From NCBI GenBank assembly GCA_017962745.1, contig JAGCUR010000011.1, forward strand, positions 1-40,702: a stretch of DNA of 40,702 nt, read 5' to 3'. This document shows, one piece after another, positions 16,733 to 23,788 of the stretch. The notes below the pieces were generated by a model. It made no database searches, was not told the origin of the DNA, and saw only the letters and a program-made list of their open reading frames with translations. How positions within the stretch are numbered: the first letter of the stretch is position 1; every line of letters begins with the position of its first letter. This DNA is from Bacilli bacterium. GTDB lineage: Bacteria; Bacillota_I; Bacilli_A; ML615J-28; CAG-698. The translations under genes and the position numbers were made by a program.

Positions 16733-16982
16733 GATTTAATGCTTGAATTAATGCTCTAGATAATTGATCAGCACAACTAGTAGGACGAGGTCCACAAGTA
16801 TTGCCTGAAAGTAGGCTTGATATTTCTTCAGCTGTTTTACCTTCACAAAGCTTTCCGATTGCTTTAAGGTTACCATTGCAGCCACCTGTAAATACTAAAT
16901 TGTGGATTGAACCTTTTTCATCTAAGTCGAAATCAATTTGTCTTGAACATACACCTTGAGGATAATAAACGTAATGTTGCAT
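16722..16982 (-). CDS. TSCPD-domain protein (TIGR03905-like)
   Basis: This 86-aa protein matches the small TSCPD family: YYPQGVCSRQIDFDL, FTGGCNGNLKAIGKL, then GNTCGPRPTSCADQLSRAL. Four conserved cysteines (12, 35, 63, 70) suggest metal binding or redox chemistry. The TSCPD domain is also found at the C terminus of some class II ribonucleotide reductases, but the role of the free-standing form is not established. I chose the ATG at 16982 over the GTG at 16991 because GAGGTGG (16986-16992) overlaps the GTG and is correctly spaced for the ATG. It is divergent from iscS. Confidence 0.87.
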   Translation of the reverse strand: MQHYVYYPQGVCSRQIDFDLDEKGSIHNLVFTGGCNGNLKAIGKLCEGKTAEEISSLLSGNTCGPRPTSCADQLSRALIQALNQKR

Positions 16983-17003
16983 AATTTCCACCTCTAGTTA
17001 GAT

Positions 17004-17030
17004 TTTATATAAATTGTTTTTTCAAATCAA
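17004..17030 (-). promoter_or_regulatory. Candidate promoter of the TSCPD gene
   Basis: On the minus strand TTGATT (17030-17025) and TATAAA (17009-17004) are 15 nt apart. The spacing is short, so confidence is modest. Confidence 0.35.
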
Positions 17031-17048
17031 GCGTAATGCTTTATTTTA

Positions 17049-17077
17049 TTGATTTGATAAGGCAATAAATGTATAAT
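17049..17077 (+). promoter_or_regulatory. Promoter of the iscS-thiI operon
   Basis: TTGATT (17049-17054), a 17-nt spacer and TATAAT (17072-17077), followed 39 nt later by the iscS ATG with a CAGGAG ribosome binding site. Confidence 0.6.
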
Positions 17078-17116
17078 GAATATAGTTAATAGATTTAACA
17101 GCCAGGAGAACAAAAT

Positions 17117-18250
17117 ATGATTTATTTAGATTATGCGGCATCAACGCCGGTAGATGAAGAAATACTTGCTAATTACTGTAATGTAGAGAGCAAGTATTTT
17201 GCAAATATAACATCTATGCATATGTTAGGACAAAAATCTAACTATATGTATGAACAAATTAGCCAAGATATTTTAAAAACACTTGGCTTACCAGATCATG
17301 AAGTAATTTACACAAGTGGAGCAACCGAAGCTAATAATATTGGTTTATTTGGTATTGCTAATAAATATAGCGGTGGCACAATCATCACTACAAAAGTAGA
17401 ACATCCATCAGTAGCCGAAGTAATGCAATCACTAGAATCTAGATTTAATGTTATTTATTTAGATATTAACGCTGATGGCATTATTGATATTGAAGAGTTA
17501 AAGAAAGTGATTAGTAAAGATACAATCCTTGTATCAATTATGTGGGTAAACAATGTCATAGGTACAATTCAACCAATCAAAGATGTTATTAAAGTAATGA
17601 AAGATTATCCAAAAGCTAAACTACTTGTGGATGCAACACAAGGGATTGGTAAAATCAGACCTGATTTTAATTTAGCAGATGTGGATATGTTTACTTTTTC
17701 AACTCATAAAATATATGGACCAAAAGGATCCGGATGCTTAATTAAGAAAAAAGGGATTGAACTATTAAAATACATTCAAGGTTCCCATGCTCAACATAAC
17801 CTACGTCCAGGAACATTTGACCTAGCCCTAGTTAGCTCAACGGGCTTAGCTATTAAGAAATGTATGGCAAATCTTGATAGCCACTATAAATATACTAAAG
17901 AATTATATATGTATTTATATAATGGCTTATCTAGTATCAAAGAAGTCGTAATCAATAGTCCACTTAAATATAATAGTTTTAACTGTTTAAATATATCGAT
18001 ATTTAATAAAGGTAAATTTGTTAAGAGTGAAACAGTTCTTCATTATTTAGAACAAAGCGACATATATGTATCAATTGGATCAAGTTGCTCTAGTAAACTA
18101 GCTAAACCAGAAGCAACAGTCCTAGCCTTAACAAAAGATATGGATAGAAGTTATGCGGCAGTTAGAATATCGATTAGCTACCTAACTACGAAAGAAGAAA
18201 TCGATACTTTAATTAACGCATTAAGAAAATATGGTGAAATATATGTATGA
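17117..18250 (+). CDS. iscS: Cysteine desulfurase (IscS/NifS family, ThiI partner)
   Basis: This PLP enzyme takes sulfur from cysteine and passes it on as a persulfide. The PLP-binding lysine K198 lies in FSTHKIYGPKGSG, the PLP-ring histidine in TTKVEHPS, and the catalytic loop cysteine C324 in GSSCSSKLAKPE. At 377 aa it has the usual length and a full C terminus. Its overlap with thiI indicates that it feeds ThiI for tRNA 4-thiouridine formation, like NifZ-ThiI of B. subtilis. It ends in TGA, which overlaps the thiI start region, so UGA is read as stop in this organism. Confidence 0.93.
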   Translation: MIYLDYAASTPVDEEILANYCNVESKYFANITSMHMLGQKSNYMYEQISQDILKTLGLPDHEVIYTSGATEANNIGLFGIANKYSGGTIITTKVEHPSVAEVMQSLESRFNVIYLDINADGIIDIEELKKVISKDTILVSIMWVNNVIGTIQPIKDVIKVMKDYPKAKLLVDATQGIGKIRPDFNLADVDMFTFSTHKIYGPKGSGCLIKKKGIELLKYIQGSHAQHNLRPGTFDLALVSSTGLAIKKCMANLDSHYKYTKELYMYLYNGLSSIKEVVINSPLKYNSFNCLNISIFNKGKFVKSETVLHYLEQSDIYVSIGSSCSSKLAKPEATVLALTKDMDRSYAAVRISISYLTTKEEIDTLINALRKYGEIYV

Positions 18251-19454
18251 TATGATTTTAATTCGTTATGGGGAAATGACTTTAAAAAAGAAAAACTATA
18301 AACAGTTTTTAAAAGCCATTAACGATAACATCAAAGATAAAATTAAAGATATTCCTAATATTAAATTTGTTAATACTGATTATAGAGCTTACATTTATTT
18401 AAATGGCCAAGACTATAATTTAGTAATCGATAAATTAGGCGAAGTAGTAGGACTATATTCATATAGTTTATGTAAAGAAGTTAATAAGGATATTGAAGAT
18501 ATTGCTAAGTGGGGTATTGAAATCATTAATGATTATATTAATGAAGCTAATATTACTTCTAACTTTACGTTTAAAGTAGAAACGCATAGAGGTGATAAAA
18601 GATTTCCTTTAACATCTTTAGAAATATCTAGTAAAGTTGCTGGCCTAGTTTTACCAAAGATTGAAAAGATGAGTGTTGATGTGCATAACCCAGATGTAAC
18701 TTTACATATCGACTTAAGAAGCGAAGGTGCTTATATTTATACTAATACTATTAAAGGATTGGGTGGATACCCTAGTGGCATCGGTGGCGAAGCCTTACTT
18801 ATGATGAGTGGGGGAATTGATTCACCAGTTGCTGGTTTCTTGACAATTAAAAAAGGTGTTAAGATTAGTGCGATCCACTATGCATCGCCTCCTTACACTT
18901 CCCCAATGGCTTTACAAAAAGTAATTGATTTACTAAAAGTACTTGCTAAGTATCAAGGAAGTGGCGAAATAGATTTATATGTTGTGCCATTTACAGATGT
19001 GCAAACAGCCATTCACGAAAAGGCAAATCAAATTTATTTAGTAACTATCATGCGCCGCATGATGTATACGATCGCTACAAAGTTAGCCCGTGATCTTGAA
19101 ATTAGCGCTTTAGTAAACGGTGAATCAATTGGCCAAGTAGCTAGCCAAACACTAGAGAGTATGATGGTAGTTAATGATGTAACTAATATTCCAATTTTAA
19201 GACCGCTTTGTGCGATGGATAAATTAGATATTATTGGCATTGCTTCAAAAATTAATACATATGATATATCGATTAGACCATATGAAGATTGTTGCACAGT
19301 GTTTGTACCTGAACACCCAATCATTAAACCACGGCTTGAAGATGTAAAGTATGAAGAAGCTAAATGTAATTTAGAACCATTAGTTGAAGCTGCTTATCAA
19401 AATATTAAAAAATATACGATTAGTATTGATAGCAATATTAATGTATTTGAGTAG
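18243..19454 (+). CDS. thiI: tRNA 4-thiouridine synthase ThiI
   Basis: ThiI activates U8 of tRNA with ATP and inserts sulfur from the desulfurase. It has an N-terminal ferredoxin-like plus THUMP region (LIRYGEMTLKKKNYKQF, then FKVETHRGDKRFPLTS) and a PP-loop ATPase domain with SGGIDSPVAGFL starting near residue 189. No C-terminal rhodanese domain is present, as is usual in Firmicutes. An ATG lies at 18231, but I prefer 18243 because the protein then begins MYDMILIRYGE like its homologues and a GGTGA sits 6 nt upstream. An ATG at 18252 is also possible. The gene overlaps iscS by 8 nt. Confidence 0.92.
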   Translation: MYDMILIRYGEMTLKKKNYKQFLKAINDNIKDKIKDIPNIKFVNTDYRAYIYLNGQDYNLVIDKLGEVVGLYSYSLCKEVNKDIEDIAKWGIEIINDYINEANITSNFTFKVETHRGDKRFPLTSLEISSKVAGLVLPKIEKMSVDVHNPDVTLHIDLRSEGAYIYTNTIKGLGGYPSGIGGEALLMMSGGIDSPVAGFLTIKKGVKISAIHYASPPYTSPMALQKVIDLLKVLAKYQGSGEIDLYVVPFTDVQTAIHEKANQIYLVTIMRRMMYTIATKLARDLEISALVNGESIGQVASQTLESMMVVNDVTNIPILRPLCAMDKLDIIGIASKINTYDISIRPYEDCCTVFVPEHPIIKPRLEDVKYEEAKCNLEPLVEAAYQNIKKYTISIDSNINVFE

Positions 19455-19461
19455 GTAAATT

Positions 19462-20124
19462 ATGGAAGAAAAAGATAATGTTTTAGAAGAACAAACTGAA
19501 GTTAAAGAAGAAACAGAAGTAACTGAAGAAGTTAGCGAAGAATTAAGCGAATATGATGCAAAAGTAGCAGAATACGAATATCGCTTAGAAGAAGCATTCG
19601 TTAATATTGAAATATGCGAAAACGTTGCTTTAGCTAATCCAGAAGATGAGGCTGCTATTAAAGCTTATAAAGATGCTAAGGCTAATTATGAAGATTTAAG
19701 AAAAGAATATAAACAGTTTAAAAAAGAAAATAAACCTGTTACTTGGTGGACTACTTTACCTCTTAGAGTAAAGGTAATTAGCTTCTTTAATTTAATACTA
19801 GCATTTCCACTATTATCTTGGTCAGTTATACCTATTTGGTATTATCCATATAGTTGGTTATATGATCTATTTTCAGATGGATTAAATAAACTATATGATA
19901 ATGGCAAAATGGCTTTAGTTTATACATATTTAGGAGTTATGTGGTTTTCGTTAATATTAGTATTAATTACATGGTTAGTAATTGTCCTAATTATTGGTAA
20001 AAATAAAAAAGATATTAACCCTAAGTATAAAAAAACATATATAGGATTTATCATCGGCAATGGTGTATTTGAACTTGGTTTATTAATTTACCAAATCGTG
20101 TTGATGATTCAAAGTTGGTCATAA
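19462..20124 (+). CDS. Membrane protein with acidic coiled-coil N terminus, unknown function
   Basis: Residues 1-35 are strongly acidic (repeated EEQTEVKEETEV pattern), residues 35-90 are likely coiled coil, and three membrane segments follow near 105-130, 150-178 and 190-217. I recognise no family. It lies 7 nt after thiI with a GTAGGT ribosome binding site and shares a base with the next start (TAATG), so it is part of the iscS-thiI transcription unit. Confidence 0.75.
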   Translation: MEEKDNVLEEQTEVKEETEVTEEVSEELSEYDAKVAEYEYRLEEAFVNIEICENVALANPEDEAAIKAYKDAKANYEDLRKEYKQFKKENKPVTWWTTLPLRVKVISFFNLILAFPLLSWSVIPIWYYPYSWLYDLFSDGLNKLYDNGKMALVYTYLGVMWFSLILVLITWLVIVLIIGKNKKDINPKYKKTYIGFIIGNGVFELGLLIYQIVLMIQSWS

Positions 20125-20870
20125 TGAAAGATATTACTAAAATTACATCGCTAACTAATAATCATATTAAAGAATTAGCTAAGTTAGCAGATAGTAAAGA
20201 AAGACAAAAAAGAGGCGAAGTATTAGTAGAAGGTGCTCATCTAGTAAAAGAAGCATACGACTTAGGCATTTTAAAAGAAGTACTAATCGTTGATGAAAAA
20301 GATTATCTAGATGGAATAACTAACATACTAGTAACTAGTGAAATTATTAAAAAGTTATCCACAACTTCTACTCCCCAAGATATCTTAGGTTTAGCTAAAA
20401 TCGAAGAAAAACAAATAATATATGGTGATACTGTTTTAATTCTTGATGGTGTAAGCGATCCTGGGAACTTTGGTACAATCGTAAGAAGTGCGAAAGCATT
20501 TGGCGTAGCAAGCATTGTGGTTTGTGAAGGAATTGATATTTATAATGAAAAAGTAGTTAGAGCTACACAAGGGGCAATCTTTAAAATGCCAATTGTTAAG
20601 ATGGATTTAATTGATGCTATTAACAAATTAAAAGATAAAGGTTATACCATCTTAACAACTGCTTTAAAAGGCGCTACTGATATTGAACTAATTAGCGATA
20701 TTAATAAATATGCACTAATTGTAGGTAATGAAGCAAAAGGCGTAAGTAGTGATGCTATTCGATGCGCTGATAAATTAATTAGAATACAAATGAGTGCGGA
20801 TGTAGAATCATTAAATGTAGCGATTGCTACCGCTGTATGCATTTATACACTTAATAATAAAAGGAAATAA
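20124..20870 (+). CDS. SpoU/TrmH-family RNA methyltransferase (YsgA-like)
   Basis: The 248-aa protein has the N-terminal SpoU substrate-binding domain (TSLTNNHIKELAKLADSKERQKRGEVLVEGAHLVKEA) and the C-terminal knotted methyltransferase domain with motif 1 DPGNFGTIVRSAKAFG, motif 2 VGNEAKGVS and motif 3 VESLNVAIATAVCIY. It is a ribose 2'-O-methyltransferase of rRNA or tRNA with unknown target. I chose the ATG at 20124 (TAATG overlap with the preceding stop) instead of the in-frame TTG at 20115, because the conserved N terminus starts there. ung follows after 2 nt. Confidence 0.93.
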   Translation: MKDITKITSLTNNHIKELAKLADSKERQKRGEVLVEGAHLVKEAYDLGILKEVLIVDEKDYLDGITNILVTSEIIKKLSTTSTPQDILGLAKIEEKQIIYGDTVLILDGVSDPGNFGTIVRSAKAFGVASIVVCEGIDIYNEKVVRATQGAIFKMPIVKMDLIDAINKLKDKGYTILTTALKGATDIELISDINKYALIVGNEAKGVSSDAIRCADKLIRIQMSADVESLNVAIATAVCIYTLNNKRK

Positions 20871-20872
20871 AC

Positions 20873-21538
20873 ATGGTTAAATTTGGTAATGATTGGGACA
20901 ACTTAATAGCTTATCAATTTGATGCACCATACTACTTAAAGTTAAGGCAGTTTTTAATCGATGAATATCAACACTATACGATTTATCCATCGATGTATGA
21001 TATCTTTAATGCATTAAAGTTAACATCATACGCTGATACTAAAGTAGTAATAGTTGGCCAAGATCCTTACCACGAACCTGGTCAAGCCCATGGGTTAGCA
21101 TTTTCTGTCCAAGATGGAATTGCCCTACCTCCATCTTTAAAAAATATTTATAAAGAGATTGAAGATGAGTTTGGCATTAGAATGAATAGATCAGGTAATT
21201 TAACTAAATGGGCAAAACAAGGCGTCTTACTTTTAAACAATGTCTTAACGGTAAGAGCAGGACTTGCTAATTCGCACCGCAATCAAGGGTGGGAAATATT
21301 TACTGATGAAGTAATTAGATTATTAAATGTGAGGAAAGAACCTGTCATCTTTGTCTTTTGGGGAAACAACGCCAAAGCCAAAATGCAACTAGTTACTAAT
21401 CCCATTCATTTAGCATTAACTAGTGCACACCCATCACCACTTTCGGCTTATAATGGGTTCTTTGGTTGTGGCCATTTTAGAAAGATCAATGAGTTTTTAA
21501 TGGCGAATGGTAAAAGCCCAATTGACTGGCAAATATAA
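20873..21538 (+). CDS. ung: Uracil-DNA glycosylase, family 1
   Basis: Ung removes uracil from DNA to start base excision repair. The 221-aa protein has all family 1 motifs: the water-activating G62-Q-D-P-Y-H67 (D64), LLNNVLTVRAGLANSHRNQGW, and the DNA-intercalating H186-P-S-P-L-S. AAAGGAA at the end of the methyltransferase gene serves as ribosome binding site. It is the last gene of this unit. No terminator hairpin is visible before the next promoter. Confidence 0.98.
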   Translation: MVKFGNDWDNLIAYQFDAPYYLKLRQFLIDEYQHYTIYPSMYDIFNALKLTSYADTKVVIVGQDPYHEPGQAHGLAFSVQDGIALPPSLKNIYKEIEDEFGIRMNRSGNLTKWAKQGVLLLNNVLTVRAGLANSHRNQGWEIFTDEVIRLLNVRKEPVIFVFWGNNAKAKMQLVTNPIHLALTSAHPSPLSAYNGFFGCGHFRKINEFLMANGKSPIDWQI

Positions 21539-21541
21539 TAA

Positions 21542-21570
21542 TTGACAATAATGGCTAGTTATTATATAAT
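21542..21570 (+). promoter_or_regulatory. Consensus sigma-A promoter of the rimP-nusA-infB operon
   Basis: TTGACA (21542-21547), exactly 17 nt, then TATAAT (21565-21570): both hexamers match the housekeeping consensus perfectly, the best promoter in the window. An AT-only 9-bp inverted repeat (21533-21541 / 21559-21567) flanks the -35 element. Confidence 0.9.
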
Positions 21571-21596
21571 GCTTATAGAGGAATATTAAATTATTC

Positions 21597-21620
21597 AGGA
21601 GTGAGTTGTCTCACTCCTTT
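21597..21620 (+). promoter_or_regulatory. Leader hairpin of the rimP-nusA operon (attenuator candidate)
   Basis: AGGAGTGAG (21597-21605) pairs perfectly with CTCACTCCT (21610-21618) around a TTGT loop. It is GC-rich for this genome and sits in the 5' untranslated leader, 20 nt before the rimP start. Only TTT follows before A residues, so it would be a weak or factor-dependent terminator, or a different RNA control element. Confidence 0.6.
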
Positions 21621-21640
21621 AATAATTGAAAGAGGTCAAA

Positions 21641-22108
21641 ATGAATAATTACGAAGAGAAGACTTTTCTACTTGCAAGCCCTATTTGTGCAAAGCATAAT
21701 TTAGATTTAGTAGAAGTAAGTTGGGTAAAAGAATACAATACATTTTTCTTAAGAATCATTATTGATAAAGAGGGTGGTATCACAGTCGATGATGCTACAG
21801 TTGTATCGGAAGAATTATCACCACTACTCGATAAAGAAGATTTTATTAAAGAAGAATATATGTTAGAAGTATCGAGCCCAGGGGTTGAAAGAGAATTAAA
21901 AACTGATAAAGATATAACTTCTTCAATCGGTGAATATGTCCATATTAGCTTGTATGCTAAAAAAGATGGGTTTAAAGAAATTGAAGGATACTTAAGATCA
22001 TTTGAAAATGATGAGATTATGATAGAAGCAAATATTAAAGGCAGAAACAAGAGTTTTACTTTTAATAAAAAAGAAATAAGTAAGATAAGGTTAGCTATTA
22101 AGTTTTAG
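21641..22108 (+). CDS. rimP: Ribosome maturation factor RimP
   Basis: RimP helps 30S subunit maturation. The 155-aa protein has the N-terminal alpha/beta domain (LDLVEVSWVKEYNTFFLRIIIDKEGGITVDDA) with the family signature YMLEVSSPGVERELKT, and an SH3-like C-terminal domain. I start it at ATG 21641 because AGAGGT lies 4 nt upstream; an in-frame TTG at 21626 lies before that site. It is the first gene of the conserved rimP-nusA-ylxR-ylxQ-infB-rbfA cluster, 9 nt before nusA. Confidence 0.94.
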   Translation: MNNYEEKTFLLASPICAKHNLDLVEVSWVKEYNTFFLRIIIDKEGGITVDDATVVSEELSPLLDKEDFIKEEYMLEVSSPGVERELKTDKDITSSIGEYVHISLYAKKDGFKEIEGYLRSFENDEIMIEANIKGRNKSFTFNKKEISKIRLAIKF

Positions 22109-22117
22109 GAGGAAATT

Positions 22118-23203
22118 ATGAACGCTAAATTTTTTGAATCTTTAGAAGAGATCGCATACGAAAGAGGCTTAAACGTTGAAGACGTTTTAAGTAAAGTTGA
22201 AATTGCTATGCAAGTAGCATGTAAAAACAGCGAATCAGTTCCATACAAAGGAACAATTAAAATGGAATATGATTTAGATCGTAAATTGGTTAAATTCATC
22301 AACTATCAATATGTAGTTAATGAAATTGATCCAGAAGGTCCTCGTGGACAAATTTTAGTTGAAGATGCTAAGTTAATTAAACCTAAAGCTAAAGCTGGTC
22401 AAAGTATTAAAACTAAAGTTGATTTAAAACTATTCTCTAGAAAAGCAGCTTCAATGTTTAAACAAAACTTCTTAAATGAATTAAAGTCACTTGAAAGAGA
22501 TGAAGCTTATAATTTCTTTAGCGATAAAGTTGGAGAAATTATTACAGCTAGAGTTTGTGAAATCAAAGAACAATATATTGGTTTTGATTTAGGTAAAGGT
22601 GTTGTGGCTACAATGAGTGAAAAAGACCAATTACCTGGTGAAAACTATACAGTAGATGATCAATTAAAAGTATATATTTCAAAAGTTGAAAAAACTGGTC
22701 GTGGACCTAAAGTATTTATTTCAAGAAGTTCTAAAGAATTCGTTCGTAAATTATTTGAAATGAATATTCCAGAAATCGCTAATGGTCAAATCGAAATCAT
22801 GAGCGTAGCAAGAGATCCAGGCAAGAGAAGTAAGATCGGTGTTTTAAGCGTTAATGGTGATGTAGACCCTAAAGGCGCATGCGTTGGTGCTGGTGGACTT
22901 AGAATTAAATCTATCAATGCCGCATTAAATGGCGAAAAGATCGATGTATTCGTATGGAAATCAGATCCGGTTGAATTAATAGCTGAAGCAATTTCACCTG
23001 CTAAATGCATTAGCGTTATGGCAAATACTGAAGAAAAGAAAGCCATCGTTATAGTTAACGATGACCAGTATTCTCTAGCAATTGGTGCTAAAGGCCAAAA
23101 TGCAAGACTTGCAGTTTTAGCAACAGGTTGGAAAATTGACTTCAAGAAATTAAGTGAAGCAAGCGAAGAAGGAATTGACTTTAAATATAACGTAAGTCAC
23201 TAA
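22118..23203 (+). CDS. nusA: Transcription termination/antitermination protein NusA
   Basis: NusA binds RNA polymerase and modulates pausing, intrinsic termination and antitermination. The 361-aa protein has an N-terminal polymerase-binding domain, an S1 domain near residues 140-205 (GEIITARVCEIKEQYIGFDLG), and KH1/KH2 domains with RDPGKRSKIGVLS, VDPKGACVGAGGLRIKSI and LAIGAKGQNARLAVLATGW. It lacks the acidic C-terminal repeats of the proteobacterial protein, as expected for Firmicutes. AGGAGGA precedes the ATG. Confidence 0.97.
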   Translation: MNAKFFESLEEIAYERGLNVEDVLSKVEIAMQVACKNSESVPYKGTIKMEYDLDRKLVKFINYQYVVNEIDPEGPRGQILVEDAKLIKPKAKAGQSIKTKVDLKLFSRKAASMFKQNFLNELKSLERDEAYNFFSDKVGEIITARVCEIKEQYIGFDLGKGVVATMSEKDQLPGENYTVDDQLKVYISKVEKTGRGPKVFISRSSKEFVRKLFEMNIPEIANGQIEIMSVARDPGKRSKIGVLSVNGDVDPKGACVGAGGLRIKSINAALNGEKIDVFVWKSDPVELIAEAISPAKCISVMANTEEKKAIVIVNDDQYSLAIGAKGQNARLAVLATGWKIDFKKLSEASEEGIDFKYNVSH

Positions 23204-23214
23204 GAGGTAAGCAA

Positions 23215-23478
23215 ATGGCTCAAGTTAAGAAAGTTCCTATTCGTCGCTGCTTAGCAACGAATCAACCATTTCCAAAGAAGGAAATGTTTCGTATAGTACG
23301 TACTCCAGATGGTGCTGTAATTATTGATGACACAGGAAAAGCAAATGGAAGGGGAGCATATCTTTCTAAAACTAAAGAAGCGATTATGATTGCTAAGTCT
23401 AAGAAGTTATTAGATAAGCAATTAGAAGTTGCAGTTGGTGAAGAAATATATGACGAGTTATTAAAAAAGCTAGGCTAG
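23215..23478 (+). CDS. ylxR: YlxR-family RNA-binding protein (RnpM)
   Basis: The 87-aa basic protein has the YlxR signature: RRCLATNQPFPKKEMFRIVR at the start and GKANGRGAYLSKTKEA in the middle. YlxR is a nucleic-acid-binding fold; the B. subtilis protein has been reported to modulate RNase P and was renamed RnpM. It lies between nusA and ylxQ as in Bacillus. AGAGGTAAG precedes the ATG. Confidence 0.93.
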   Translation: MAQVKKVPIRRCLATNQPFPKKEMFRIVRTPDGAVIIDDTGKANGRGAYLSKTKEAIMIAKSKKLLDKQLEVAVGEEIYDELLKKLG

Positions 23479-23482
23479 AAAA

Positions 23483-23788
23483 ATGAAAACTCGCATTTTA
23501 AATATGTTAGGTATTGCTAACAAAGCGGGTGCGATTATTTCTGGAGAAGATAGTGTCATTAAAGGATTACAGAAAGGAAATGTAAAGATGGTTTTTGTAG
23601 CAAGTGATGCGAGTGCTAACACGATTGATGATTTTTCACGTAAGTGTTTTTATTATCATGTGGAAGTAGTTAACACATTCACAACTGATGAATTAACAAA
23701 AGCTATCGGAAGATGTAGAAAAATTGTTGGGATTGCAGATGTTGGATTTTGTAATGCCATCAAAAAAATAATGGAGGAGTCCAAATGA
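23483..23788 (+). CDS. ylxQ: YlxQ, L7Ae/L30e-family RNA-binding protein
   Basis: The 101-aa protein has the L7Ae-like fold: LGIANKAGAIISGEDSVIKGLQKGNVKMVFVASDAS, then EVVNTFTTDELTKAIGRCRKIVGIAD. The family probably binds kink-turn RNA; its exact role is unknown. It has no strong ribosome binding site and starts 5 nt after ylxR. It ends in TGA within an ATGA overlap with infB. Confidence 0.92.
   Translation: MKTRILNMLGIANKAGAIISGEDSVIKGLQKGNVKMVFVASDASANTIDDFSRKCFYYHVEVVNTFTTDELTKAIGRCRKIVGIADVGFCNAIKKIMEESK

Noticed and set aside
18231-18254. thiI start at 18231
   Set aside because: It would add four residues not seen in homologues and lacks a well-placed ribosome binding site. 18243 gives the MYDMILIRYGE start and has GGTGA upstream.
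21533-21567. 9-bp inverted repeat around the -35 box of the nusA operon promoter
   Set aside because: Both arms consist only of A and T and overlap the stop codon of ung and the -10 box. In this base composition it is easily due to chance, so it is not claimed as an operator.
21649-22050. Minus-strand open frame of 133 codons opposite rimP
   Set aside because: It is antisense to a well-conserved gene, has no ribosome binding site or recognisable protein features, and is Ser/Leu-rich as expected for the reverse complement of AT-rich coding sequence.
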